From Phaeodactylibacter luteus (GTDB taxonomy: Bacteria; Bacteroidota; Bacteroidia; Chitinophagales; Saprospiraceae): a stretch of 64,000 nt of DNA. Below the pieces are notes generated by a model that made no database searches, had not been told where the DNA came from, and worked only from the letters and a program-made list of their open reading frames with translations. Positions 27,393 to 36,139 of the stretch are shown here, piece after piece (within the stretch, counting starts at the first letter, position 1; each line of letters begins with the position of its first letter). The DNA lies in contig NZ_VOOR01000013.1 of the NCBI RefSeq assembly GCF_007993045.1, positions 58,384 to 122,383 of the forward strand, read 5' to 3'. The position numbers and the translations under genes are program-made.

Positions 27393-28682
27393 GGCTCTAT
27401 GCTAAATCGTGTGGGTAATAGCCAAAAAGCGAGTAAATTTGGTGGATGAAGAATAAGGAACTATTCGCGATGGCATTGGGGATTAATACTCCATGGTTTA
27501 TACAAAAGATTGAATTCACCGAAAGTGAATTGAATGATTCGAGAGAGCTGCATTTATTTCTGGATTTCAAGCCAGGGAGCGCGTTTAAGGTATCGGACGG
27601 GGACAAATATACTGCCTATGATACACGTGATAAGACTTGGCGGCATTTAGATTTTTTCCAGCACCGGTGCTACCTTCATGCAAAAGTCCCCCGGGTAAAG
27701 AAGTCGGATGGCAAGGTCGAGCAGGTTGAAGTGCCTTGGGCGCGCCCTGGCAGTGGCTTTACGCTGCTGTTCGAATCCTTTGTATTGCAATTGATCGAAT
27801 GTGAAATGCCGGTCAGCAAGGTAGGGCAATTGGTTGGGGAATATGCGAACCGGATATGGACTATCCTTAATTATTATGTCCGCGGCGCTTATCAAAGAGA
27901 AGACCACAGCCAGGTTAAAGAGTTGGGGATAGATGAGACAAGCACTAAAAAAGGGCATAACTACATAACTGTAGCGGTGGACATGGATGAGCGTAAAGTG
28001 GTCCATGTAACTCCGGGCAAGGATAAGCAAAGCGTCTCAAACATACAGCAATACCTTGAAAGCAAAGGCTGTAAAGCAGAGCAGATAGAAGAAGTCAGCC
28101 TGGATATGTCCCCATCATTTATTAGTGGCAGCCTGGAATCTTTTCCAAACGCAGCTCTGACCTTTGACCGGTTCCATGTAAAAAAGCTGCTCAACAAAGC
28201 CATGGACAAAGTACGCCAAGCGGAAAGGAAGGAACATGAATTGCTCAAGGGCCATAAGTACACCTTTTTAAAAGGGGAGGAGAAGTTGAGCAAGTCACAA
28301 AAAGAGAAGCGGGATAGCTTGCTCAAGCTATATCCAACCCTTGGCGAAGCCTACCGGCTTAAAGTGCTATTTGATGACTTTTGGGAAATCAAGGAAGAAG
28401 GGCAGGCAGAACTGTTTTTAGCTGATTGGTGCAGCCAGGCAGAGGAAAGCAAAATCTTCCCGTTCATCGAATTCGTCAAAACCCTGAAAGCTCACTGGTA
28501 TGGAATCATGAGTTTTACTACATCTCGATTAACCAATGGGATATTAGAAGGCATTAACACAAAAATCCAGCTGGCAAAAAGAAGAGCGAGGGGATACCGG
28601 AACCTCAATAATTTCATCACTATGATCTATTTGTTAGCAGGTAAACTCGACCTTAAGTACCCACACAAATCCGCATAGAGCC
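27393..28682 (+). mobile_element. ISL3-family insertion sequence
   Basis: A 1290-base element. The left end is GGCTCTATGCTAAATCGTGT; the right end, read on the other strand, is GGCTCTATGCGGATTTGTGT, and similarity continues through GGGTA. It carries one transposase gene and is flanked by AATAAGAA on both sides. Complete ends, an intact transposase and a perfect duplication indicate a recent insertion. Confidence 0.95.
27446..28678 (+). CDS. tnpA: ISL3-family transposase
   Basis: A 410-residue DDE transposase. An N-terminal region with cysteine/aromatic residues precedes the helix-turn-helix part (MPVSKVGQLVGEYANRIWTIL). The catalytic domain starts with VKELGIDETSTKKGHNYITV (first Asp), then VSLDMSPSFISG (second Asp region), TFDRFHVKKLLNKAMDKVR and the terminal RLTNGILEGINTKIQLAKRRARGYRN (Glu), all characteristic of ISL3/DUF-transposase_12. 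The frame is intact and ends four bases before the right end of the element, so the element is probably still able to move. Confidence 0.93.
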   Translation: MKNKELFAMALGINTPWFIQKIEFTESELNDSRELHLFLDFKPGSAFKVSDGDKYTAYDTRDKTWRHLDFFQHRCYLHAKVPRVKKSDGKVEQVEVPWARPGSGFTLLFESFVLQLIECEMPVSKVGQLVGEYANRIWTILNYYVRGAYQREDHSQVKELGIDETSTKKGHNYITVAVDMDERKVVHVTPGKDKQSVSNIQQYLESKGCKAEQIEEVSLDMSPSFISGSLESFPNAALTFDRFHVKKLLNKAMDKVRQAERKEHELLKGHKYTFLKGEEKLSKSQKEKRDSLLKLYPTLGEAYRLKVLFDDFWEIKEEGQAELFLADWCSQAEESKIFPFIEFVKTLKAHWYGIMSFTTSRLTNGILEGINTKIQLAKRRARGYRNLNNFITMIYLLAGKLDLKYPHKSA

Positions 28683-28690
28683 AATAAGAA
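28683..28690 (+). repeat. 8-bp target site duplication, right
   Basis: AATAAGAA directly after the right inverted repeat; pairs with 27385-27392. Confidence 0.92.
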
Positions 28691-28950
28691 TATCTGGCAG
28701 GCTAGAATTTTTTCGCTTAGAGCTAAGCAAGATGCATATTATAGAAGATTAAGGATGCCGGGAATCCCTAATCTTACGATAGAAGACATAGAAGCTGAAG
28801 CGATATTTGTACATAAGCAATCTGCGTTATTTGAATTACAGAATAAAAGATACTGGTATTATTTAAAGTCGGTTTGGTCTCTGGCTAAATATCTATCCTT
28901 ATTTAATTATTTCAAGTTTGTTTATTACACAATAAAAAAAACGATCACCC

Positions 28951-29820
28951 CTGAAAAATTTTAACCTTCCTAAGGTCTCAGTAATCATTCCTTGTTATAA
29001 CCAGGCACAATATTTATTGGAAGCTGTTCAATCTGTTTTAAATCAAACGTATCAAATATTTGAAATAATTATCATTAATGATGGAAGTACTGATAATACA
29101 AAGGAAGTTGCGGATAGGATCAAAGAGCTAGACGATAGAATAAAGGTAATTCATCAAGCTAATTTAGGGCTTTCAGCTGCTAGAAATAGTGGTATTACAG
29201 CATCAACAGGACAATACATATTACCACTTGATGCTGATGATAAGATTGATGCTAAGTATCTTGAATTAGGAATAAATTGCTTAAGCGAAAAAAATACTGT
29301 TGATGTTTTCTATGGAGAAGGAATATTTTTTGGTGATAAAACAGGAGAATGGGATTTACCAGATTTTGAAATGCCATTAATGCTTACGCGGAATCTAGTC
29401 TATTGTTCCGCTATTTTCCGTAGAACGATTTTTGATAAAACTAAGGGCTATAACCAAAACATGAAGTATGGTTGGGAAGATTGGGATTTGTGGTTGTCCA
29501 TGCTTGAACAAGGGGCTAGGTTTTATAAATCAAACGAGCCTTTGTTTTATTATCGGGTGAAAGAAAAATCAATGGTCAAGGATATTGCCAACGAGAACCT
29601 GAAAAGGCAATATTTAGAACAGCAACTAATCGTAAATCATCTAGATTTATATAAGCAGTATTTTCCAGAGCCTTTAACGATACTTCGTGAACTGGATACT
29701 TTGCGTATGGAAAAAGCAGCTTTCGAAAAGTATAAAAAAGAAATTTATAATTCTCTCAGTTATCGTGTAGGAGACTTTATTTTGAAGCCGTTTAAACTCA
29801 TCCGACAGCTATTTAAATAG
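28951..29820 (+). CDS. family 2 glycosyltransferase, probable CTG start
   Basis: The complete GT2 N-terminus (KNFNLPKVSVIIPCYNQAQY) can be read only if translation starts at the CTG at 28951. The first canonical codon is the TTG at 29017, which would remove the first strand of the fold. The CTG lies 11 bases before the stop of the broken upstream glycosyltransferase, so coupling to that gene may once have driven it. IIIINDGSTDNTKEV, LPLDADDKID (DADD metal site) and GWEDWDLWLSMLEQG are intact. About 289 residues. Confidence 0.78.
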   Translation: MKNFNLPKVSVIIPCYNQAQYLLEAVQSVLNQTYQIFEIIIINDGSTDNTKEVADRIKELDDRIKVIHQANLGLSAARNSGITASTGQYILPLDADDKIDAKYLELGINCLSEKNTVDVFYGEGIFFGDKTGEWDLPDFEMPLMLTRNLVYCSAIFRRTIFDKTKGYNQNMKYGWEDWDLWLSMLEQGARFYKSNEPLFYYRVKEKSMVKDIANENLKRQYLEQQLIVNHLDLYKQYFPEPLTILRELDTLRMEKAAFEKYKKEIYNSLSYRVGDFILKPFKLIRQLFK

Positions 29821-29821
29821 G

Positions 29822-30766
29822 ATGCCCCGTCTTTCGGTCGTTTTACCTAACTATAATTATGCTAAATACTTACCCCAACGGATAGATAGTATCCTTGGTC
29901 AGTCTTTTCAAGATTTTGAATTACTTATATTAGACGATGCCTCTACAGATAATAGCCTTGATGTCATTGAAGCCTACCGGGCAAAAGATAGCAGGATAAG
30001 AGTATATCCGAATCGCATTAACTCAGGTAGTGTTTTTCAACAATGGAGAAAAGGTATTGAATTGGCTAGAAGCGAATTGATTTGGATAGCAGAGGCAGAC
30101 GATTGGAGCGAGCATACATTTATTGAGGAGTTATTGCCTTTTTTTGAGATGCCGGAAACAGTTATTAGTTTTTGCCAATCCAATAAAACGAACGAAACAG
30201 GCGTAGTTACCAGTAAATGGAGCTATTCTACTGATGAAATCGCAGAACTGTTTAAAGAAACGGTCGTCTTCCAGGGTAAGGAGTTAATCTACAAAGCCTT
30301 GATTTACGAAAACGGGATTCCCAACGCAAGCGCTGTTATTTTTCGAAAATCATGCTATGAAGAGGTAGGTGGCGTTGATACGAATTTAAAAACTAATGCA
30401 GACTGGCTATTATGGTTGAAATTGTCCTGCCTTGGAAATGTAGCCTTTCATCACAAGCCTTTAAATTATTTTAGGCGTCATGAAAACAGTGTGATTGCTA
30501 ACATTTCAGCAAGCACAACCAATTATAAGGAGCAATTTGATAAAACAATGCGTATTAAGTTTAAGAATTATCTTCGAAAGAATCGAATAGACCTTCCCGA
30601 CATTACCACCGAAACAAATAATCAATTGATTGCTTTGGATCGAGGCAATGAAGCCTTATTCTTAATCCAAAGACAATTCAGCTTAAGAGCACTTTTTAAT
30701 TTGGTAAAAGTTTCTTTACAGTTGAGAACCTTAGGTTTTATTCGCAGAGCACTGACAAATGCTTAG
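29822..30766 (+). CDS. family 2 glycosyltransferase
   Basis: A 314-residue GT-A enzyme: RLSVVLPNYNYAKYLPQRIDSIL, LLILDDASTDNSLDVI, ELIWIAEADDWSE (metal site) and a C-terminal NADWLLWLKLSCLG with FRRHENSV. It is one base downstream of the previous gene and overlaps the next by eight. Probably part of the same repeat-unit pathway. Confidence 0.87.
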   Translation: MPRLSVVLPNYNYAKYLPQRIDSILGQSFQDFELLILDDASTDNSLDVIEAYRAKDSRIRVYPNRINSGSVFQQWRKGIELARSELIWIAEADDWSEHTFIEELLPFFEMPETVISFCQSNKTNETGVVTSKWSYSTDEIAELFKETVVFQGKELIYKALIYENGIPNASAVIFRKSCYEEVGGVDTNLKTNADWLLWLKLSCLGNVAFHHKPLNYFRRHENSVIANISASTTNYKEQFDKTMRIKFKNYLRKNRIDLPDITTETNNQLIALDRGNEALFLIQRQFSLRALFNLVKVSLQLRTLGFIRRALTNA

Positions 30767-31631
30767 TATAATAATTTGTTCTATAAATTCGAATTTACTA
30801 GAGCGTTTAAAGCAGAATATTGCAGATACGATTAATTGTAGCTACGAAATTGTAATTATTGATAATACAAGCAATAAATACTCCATATCCCAGGCATATA
30901 ATTTAGGCGCGCGCAAGGCTAAGTTCTCCCATTTACTTTTTTTACACGAAGACGTTGCTTTCCATACCAAAGATTGGGGTGAGGCACTTAAAGTGTTGTT
31001 AGATAAAACTGAAATTGGATTAGTTGGAGTTTCGGGGGCAGTTTGTAAGTCCAGGTATCCTTCGACATGGAGTATGATACCTACCGAATTTTATCGTATT
31101 AATGCCGTTCAAAGATGGAAGGATGGAAAAACTACTCAGCATATTCAAAAGGAGGCTGAACATCGCAATTTCTCTGAGGTATCCGTAGTAGATGGTGTTT
31201 TTCTGGCCATGCGGAAAGATGTCTGGCATGACTTTCCATTTAATGAGCAGGATCTAAAAGGCTTTCACTTTTACGATATGGAAAGTTCTCTGCTGATTGG
31301 TAGAAGGTATACTGTTGTAGTAACACATGATATTTTACTGGAGCACTTTTCAGAGGGAAGCATTAATAAAAAGTGGATAGATGAGAGTTTGAAGTGGCAT
31401 AAGCGACATAAAAATAGTCTTCCTATTGTAAAGAAAGGATTGTCAAAAGCAGAAATAAAAAGGGTAAACCATTATGTACTTACTAGCTTTTGCTTTGTGT
31501 TGGTGAAAAATAGAGAATTCAAGACGGTGATTCAATATTGGTTAAAAGCCTTGTCCTTAAAGCCCTTTGAGAAAAGTAATTTAGATGTGCTGAAATATTA
31601 CTTAAGATCTTGTTTGTCGGTAAATAAATAA
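30759..31631 (+). CDS. glycosyltransferase of the GT2 variant with HEDV site
   Basis: A 290-residue protein starting LSIIICSINSNLLERLKQNI, then YEIVIIDNTSNKYSISQAYNLGARKAKFSHLLFLHEDVAFHTKDWG. The HEDV replaces the DxD, as in the Glyco_tranf_2_5 group, and VVDGVFLAMRKDVW is a further landmark of that group. It overlaps the previous gene by 8 bases. An 86-base gap follows before the acyltransferase. Confidence 0.82.
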   Translation: MLSIIICSINSNLLERLKQNIADTINCSYEIVIIDNTSNKYSISQAYNLGARKAKFSHLLFLHEDVAFHTKDWGEALKVLLDKTEIGLVGVSGAVCKSRYPSTWSMIPTEFYRINAVQRWKDGKTTQHIQKEAEHRNFSEVSVVDGVFLAMRKDVWHDFPFNEQDLKGFHFYDMESSLLIGRRYTVVVTHDILLEHFSEGSINKKWIDESLKWHKRHKNSLPIVKKGLSKAEIKRVNHYVLTSFCFVLVKNREFKTVIQYWLKALSLKPFEKSNLDVLKYYLRSCLSVNK

Positions 31632-31717
31632 AGATTTCACCTTGAAAAATCTGCTGGATTATAGAGTTATTTTTGATGAAAAAATGATCGTTACCCTGAT
31701 CCTCTTAGTCAAGAAAA

Positions 31718-32812
31718 ATGAAATTAACCTATTATAAAAATCTAGATGGGGTTAGAGCTATAGCTGCATTAATGGTGATGGTTTTTCATTTTTTTCAGGG
31801 AATAGAACCTTCTACAAAAGTACTCAGTTACATGGCTAAAGCAGCGATCTTTGGACAGACTGGAGTAACCCTGTTTTTCGTGTTGTCTGGTTTTTTGATT
31901 ACCCGAATTTTAATGGCGACCAAAGAAACTAAAGGGTACTTCAAGAATTTCTATGCGCGGAGGACTTTAAGGATTTTTCCTTTGTACTATCTGTTTCTTT
32001 TGCTGTACTATTTTGTTGCTCCTTTGATACTACAAACAAAAGGTACTGATTTTAGTCAGCAAATATATTACTATACGTATCTACAAAATTTTGCCATTAC
32101 ATTTGATTGGAATGCGGTAGGTCCGACGCATTTTTGGTCCTTAGCTGTAGAGGAGCATTTTTATCTTTTTTGGCCCTTGGTGGTATTTTTTGTTTCGAAA
32201 AAAAATCTATGGAAAATAATTGCCGGAATAGTAATCATGGCCTTTTTGTTGCGGCTTTTTATGCTTGATCTGGGATATGGCGTTTTTTATTTCACCTTTA
32301 CACGGTTTGATGCTTTAGCAATAGGAGCATTATTGGCTCTTATTGAAGAACGATATGGATTTAGAGAAACGCACGCTAAAAAATATACAGTTCTAGCTGT
32401 AGGACTGTTTCTTCCAACCACGATTATGTGGACCATTTTTTCGGGATCCGGTAATGATACTATACAGGTAATCAAATTTTTATTTTTAGCGACAATCTAT
32501 TTTTCATTCATAGGTTTGCTGCTAAGCTTAAAGAGTGATCATATCACAAATAAAGTGTTAAAGGGAAAATTTTTCGCATACACGGGGAAAATTAGTTACG
32601 GTTTATATGTCTATCACCCTCTAGCTTATTCTATTTGTGATCGTTTTTTTAGGTTTGAGCATCTGGGAATAGATTTTTTGACCAAGGTAGCTCTGGCTTA
32701 CAGTATCTCAGCCATTAGTTTTCATTTCTTTGAATCTAAGTTTTTGAAAATGAAAAAATATTTCAACTATCAAAAGCAGCGAGATAGTACACAACTGGCG
32801 TATCAAAAATAG
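31718..32812 (+). CDS. acyltransferase 3 (OafA-like) membrane protein
   Basis: A 364-residue integral membrane protein with about ten hydrophobic segments. YYKNLDGVRAIAALMVMVFHFFQG holds the conserved catalytic His of acyltransferase-3 proteins; TLFFVLSGFLITRILMAT, FYARRTLRIFPLYYL and HFWSLAVEEHFYLFWPL follow in family order. It would O-acetylate or acylate the polysaccharide from the cytoplasmic acyl-CoA pool at the inner membrane. AT-rich, and the last gene of the strongly AT-rich block. Confidence 0.92.
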   Translation: MKLTYYKNLDGVRAIAALMVMVFHFFQGIEPSTKVLSYMAKAAIFGQTGVTLFFVLSGFLITRILMATKETKGYFKNFYARRTLRIFPLYYLFLLLYYFVAPLILQTKGTDFSQQIYYYTYLQNFAITFDWNAVGPTHFWSLAVEEHFYLFWPLVVFFVSKKNLWKIIAGIVIMAFLLRLFMLDLGYGVFYFTFTRFDALAIGALLALIEERYGFRETHAKKYTVLAVGLFLPTTIMWTIFSGSGNDTIQVIKFLFLATIYFSFIGLLLSLKSDHITNKVLKGKFFAYTGKISYGLYVYHPLAYSICDRFFRFEHLGIDFLTKVALAYSISAISFHFFESKFLKMKKYFNYQKQRDSTQLAYQK

Positions 32813-32837
32813 TATCGCCACGCTACAAAATTGGTAG

Positions 32838-33941
32838 ATGCAAAGTATTGCCTATATATCATTAATGGGAGGGCTACCCTGGGGTGGGAGCGAAGCCTAT
32901 TGGAATACACAGGCTATGGCGAGTTTAGCGCAAGGTAAGCAGGTCTTGGTTTCGGTTTATGATTGGGGAAACGAGACACATCCTAAAATAAAAGACCTAC
33001 AACAGAATGGCGCGCAACTGCATCTGCGCGAGCGCTTTACCCACGATGTACCCCTAAGAAAAAAAATACAGCGGTTTATAAAGAATAGAGTAGCCTCGCT
33101 AGATGATACCTGGCAGGCGGTATTGCAGTTTGCCCCCGATGAAGTAATTATTAATCAGGGGAGTAATATTGATCTATTACTACACCATTATGGTCTTTAC
33201 CAAAGGCTCTATGTACAAAAAATACCCTACACGCTGATTTGTCACTCTCATTGTCAGTATAGTTTTATTCCCGAAGCAAATATTTACCCTCGGGGGAGGC
33301 AGGTATTTCAGCGAGCGAAAGCAGTATTGTTTGTTTCCCATCGGCAGTGGCAACTGACGGAACGAATGTTGTGTACTCGCCTGGATAACGCCAGGATTTT
33401 TCAAAATCCACCGAACTTACAGGAGAAGGTCTATTTACCTTATCCAACAGGTCAAACCACTCAAATGGCCATGGTGGGGGCTTTAGTCTCCGGTAAAGGG
33501 CACGATACTTTATTTGAAGTCTTGGCACAGTCCCAGTGGAAGAACCGACAATGGCAATTGAATATCTACGGGAAGGGCTATGGTTTAGCCTATCTAAAAG
33601 ACTTAGCTCAGTGGTTAGGCATTGAGCAAAAGGTTCGTTTTTGTGGTCACGTAAGCTCCGCTACCGAAATCTGGATGAAAAATCAAATTTTGCTGATTCC
33701 TTCCGATGGGGAGGGGTTGCCGATCTCTCTGGTCGAAGCGGCTATCAGCGGTCGTACCGCAGTAGTGACCGACGTGGGTGGCAATACCGAAGTGATAGTC
33801 GATAATCAAACGGGTTTTGTAGCTTGTGCCCCTACGCCGCATAGTTTTTCGGAGGCTTTGGAGCGGGCCTGGAGGAGGCGAGAAGAATGGGGGGGGATTG
33901 GAAGAAGTCTTCACAAAAAAGGTTTGTCTACAGATGGATAA
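32838..33941 (+). CDS. family 4 glycosyltransferase ending at a poly-G tract
   Basis: A 367-residue GT-B enzyme: YISLMGGLPWGGSEAYWNTQ opens the acceptor domain, MAMVGALVSGKGHDTLFEVL and IPSDGEGLPISLVEAAISGRTAVVT (intact E-x7-E) the donor domain. The C-terminal helix AWRRREEWGGIG breaks off soon after a run of eight G at 33889-33896, and the protein ends about 60 residues earlier than I would expect. One G fewer would keep the frame open straight into the next gene; see findings. Overlaps the next gene by eight bases. Confidence 0.83.
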   Translation: MQSIAYISLMGGLPWGGSEAYWNTQAMASLAQGKQVLVSVYDWGNETHPKIKDLQQNGAQLHLRERFTHDVPLRKKIQRFIKNRVASLDDTWQAVLQFAPDEVIINQGSNIDLLLHHYGLYQRLYVQKIPYTLICHSHCQYSFIPEANIYPRGRQVFQRAKAVLFVSHRQWQLTERMLCTRLDNARIFQNPPNLQEKVYLPYPTGQTTQMAMVGALVSGKGHDTLFEVLAQSQWKNRQWQLNIYGKGYGLAYLKDLAQWLGIEQKVRFCGHVSSATEIWMKNQILLIPSDGEGLPISLVEAAISGRTAVVTDVGGNTEVIVDNQTGFVACAPTPHSFSEALERAWRRREEWGGIGRSLHKKGLSTDG

Positions 33942-34824
33942 GTATAAAGAGATACCGCTAGTATCTGTTTTAATGACGGTATACAATCGTGAGAAATACA
34001 TTGCCGAAGCCATCGAAAGTGTCATCAACTCATCCTATCAAAATTGGGAGCTGATTATTGTGGACGATCAATCAACGGATCAAAGCGTTGCCATAGCTCG
34101 AAAGTACGAACAACAGGATAGTCGAATAAAAGTATATATCAATGAAAAAAATCTGGGAGACTACCCAAATCGGAATAAAGCAGCTAGTTATGCGAAAGGG
34201 AAATATCTCAAATATTTAGATTCTGACGACCTCATTTACCCACACGGATTAGCAATGATGGTAGCTGCCATGGAAAAGTACCCAGAAGCGGGAATTGGTT
34301 TGACGTATAATAGCTACCTGGGCGCTACCCCGCTTCCTGTTTTACAGACCACGGAAGAAGCCTTTATAAATCATTTTTTCAAAAAGGGCGTTCTATACAT
34401 CGGTCCTAGTGGCTGCATTTATCGGCGTCAATTCTTTGAGCATATCGGTGGCTTTAATCTTGCTTTTAAGGTGGCAGCGGATTATGAATTCAATCTGCGG
34501 GCAGCTTCCCAGAGCCCCATTGTATTATTTGCTCGGGATTTATTTTGGTGGAGACAACATCCAGGACAGGAAATCATAAACAGTAACCAAAACAATGAGT
34601 ACATTATTTTAAATTATTGTATTCATCGGCATACCCTGGAGCAGGCCATTTTACCTGATTACCTAAAAAGTGCCATCTTGGAGAATAATAATATTTTGAT
34701 GGGGCGACGTTTGCTTCGACTGTCCCCGAAGCTCTCCCTGAGGGAATTAAGACGTATTCTCCGGGAGACCGGTTTTCCTAAAGCTTATTTTTTTAAGTGT
34801 TTCCGTCCTACCCAAAAAATTTAA
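33934..34824 (+). CDS. family 2 glycosyltransferase
   Basis: About 296 residues from the ATG at 33934, chosen because DKYKEIPLVSVLMTVYNREKY is the usual GT2 opening. The frame is open further upstream, in the alternative frame of the previous gene's 3' end. LIIVDDQSTDQSVAI, KYLDSDDLIYPHG (DSDD metal site), GPSGCIYRRQFFEHIGGF and AADYEFNLRAAS are intact. Donor unknown. Confidence 0.87.
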   Translation: MDKYKEIPLVSVLMTVYNREKYIAEAIESVINSSYQNWELIIVDDQSTDQSVAIARKYEQQDSRIKVYINEKNLGDYPNRNKAASYAKGKYLKYLDSDDLIYPHGLAMMVAAMEKYPEAGIGLTYNSYLGATPLPVLQTTEEAFINHFFKKGVLYIGPSGCIYRRQFFEHIGGFNLAFKVAADYEFNLRAASQSPIVLFARDLFWWRQHPGQEIINSNQNNEYIILNYCIHRHTLEQAILPDYLKSAILENNNILMGRRLLRLSPKLSLRELRRILRETGFPKAYFFKCFRPTQKI

Positions 34825-34834
34825 TTGAAAACAG

Positions 34835-36139
34835 GTGAATAGGTCTAGCATTCTTTTTGTATTGGAATCCTTCTTCCCCACTCACCGCGCCGGTACCGAG
34901 ATTTATGCACTCAATTTATGCCACTATTTTAAAAAACAAGGATGGAGCGTAAGTGTCTTAATTTCTGTGACAGCAGTACAAGACGATTATATTCACGAGG
35001 ACATCCCCGTCTATACCTTTCCGGTCCCCCCAACAGCTAGTACCAAAGAACTAAATGGGTTAATTCCACCACGGGGTATTGAGGCTTTTGAGGCGCGATT
35101 AAAGATGATCCAACCCGATTGGGTGCATTTTCATTCTTTTGGAAGGGCAGTCAATAGCTTTCATCTACGTACTGCCAAACAACTAGGGTTTAAAACGGCT
35201 TTCACCCCCCATTTAGGTGGGCTGTTTTGTATTAAAGGTAATATGCGTCTTTTTGATAAACGTAATTGCGACGGTAGAGTAGAAATAAGCCGCTGCCTAA
35301 ATTGTCTATTACAGCATAAAGGCTTAAATCCTTTACTAGCAAACCTGGCGGGGCGTACGCTGAGTACGCTGACACAGCAAGCAACTTTTCAAGCGGTCTT
35401 ACCACCCAGCTGGTACCAGGCCAGCCACCGGGAAAAAGAATTACAACGCATCGCCACCTACGCTGATGTGATTTTCGCGATCGCTCCCTGGATACGGGAG
35501 GCTTTTAGGGCCAATGGTATTGAAGATGTAGTCCTGTTACCCCAAGGGATTAGTTCGGTTTTTTTTGACCATGCTCTCATTGAACATAGGCCGGTTCATC
35601 CAACTGTACACTTCTTATTTTTAGGCCGCATGCATCCCATTAAAGGGTTTCATTTTTTAAAAGAAGCTTGGGAAAGACTAGAAAGCGATAAGACCTTTCA
35701 CCTCCATATCATTACGAATCCTTCTGGTGAAGAAATAGATTATTTTGATCGACACAAATCATGGGCTTCTTCAAGGTCTGATATTACATGGATTGAAGGG
35801 TTAACTCAAAAAGAAGTGGCAGAATACTTAAATAATATTGATGTCTTGCTTTTGCCTTCCATTGCTGAAGTGGCTCCCTTAGTTATTTTAGAAGCCGCTA
35901 CCCGTAAGATACCGACCATCGCTTCGGATTATATCGCTATGAAGAGCAGTATCGATCATGGGGTTAACGGCTGGTTGTTCGAAAATGGTAATACCGATGC
36001 TTTAAAACAGCAATTAGAAAATATTTTAGAGGATCCAGCCTCGATTATGGAGGTGGCAAAGCATATCGAAAAGCCGCACAGTATGGAGGAGGTGGCTGCT
36101 TTGGTTATGCACCATTTGGAAGTGCAAACAGTAGAGTAA
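34835..36139 (+). CDS. family 4 glycosyltransferase
   Basis: A 434-residue GT-B enzyme with a GTG start. ILFVLESFFPTHRAGTEIYALNL marks the N-terminal glycine-rich loop. An insertion with five cysteines (about 130-160, including CLNCLLQHKG) is typical of a subgroup of GT4 enzymes in surface polysaccharide loci. VHFLFLGRMHPIKGFHFLKEAW and LLPSIAEVAPLVILEAATRKIP (E-x7-E) form the donor site. The next gene starts directly after its stop. Confidence 0.87.
   Translation: MNRSSILFVLESFFPTHRAGTEIYALNLCHYFKKQGWSVSVLISVTAVQDDYIHEDIPVYTFPVPPTASTKELNGLIPPRGIEAFEARLKMIQPDWVHFHSFGRAVNSFHLRTAKQLGFKTAFTPHLGGLFCIKGNMRLFDKRNCDGRVEISRCLNCLLQHKGLNPLLANLAGRTLSTLTQQATFQAVLPPSWYQASHREKELQRIATYADVIFAIAPWIREAFRANGIEDVVLLPQGISSVFFDHALIEHRPVHPTVHFLFLGRMHPIKGFHFLKEAWERLESDKTFHLHIITNPSGEEIDYFDRHKSWASSRSDITWIEGLTQKEVAEYLNNIDVLLLPSIAEVAPLVILEAATRKIPTIASDYIAMKSSIDHGVNGWLFENGNTDALKQQLENILEDPASIMEVAKHIEKPHSMEEVAALVMHHLEVQTVE

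Larger units (their letters stand above)
26967..28964 (+). pseudogene. family 2 glycosyltransferase broken by deletion, frameshift and ISL3 insertion
   Basis: The N-terminus (LPLVSVIIPCYNLGEYIDEAVD) is intact. It then jumps to LMYKKHLENPHASLIYSTHF, so roughly 70 codons holding the DxD region are missing. At 27273-27279 a run of seven A shifts the frame; with six A the frame runs from NEKFKKAV into DKDLYYKLEEVGKV. At 27392 an ISL3 element is inserted. Removing the element and one copy of the 8-base duplication restores an open frame, SISLNKNIWQARIFSLRA, that continues to the TAA at 28962. Three separate lesions are present, so the gene is dead. Confidence 0.9.
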
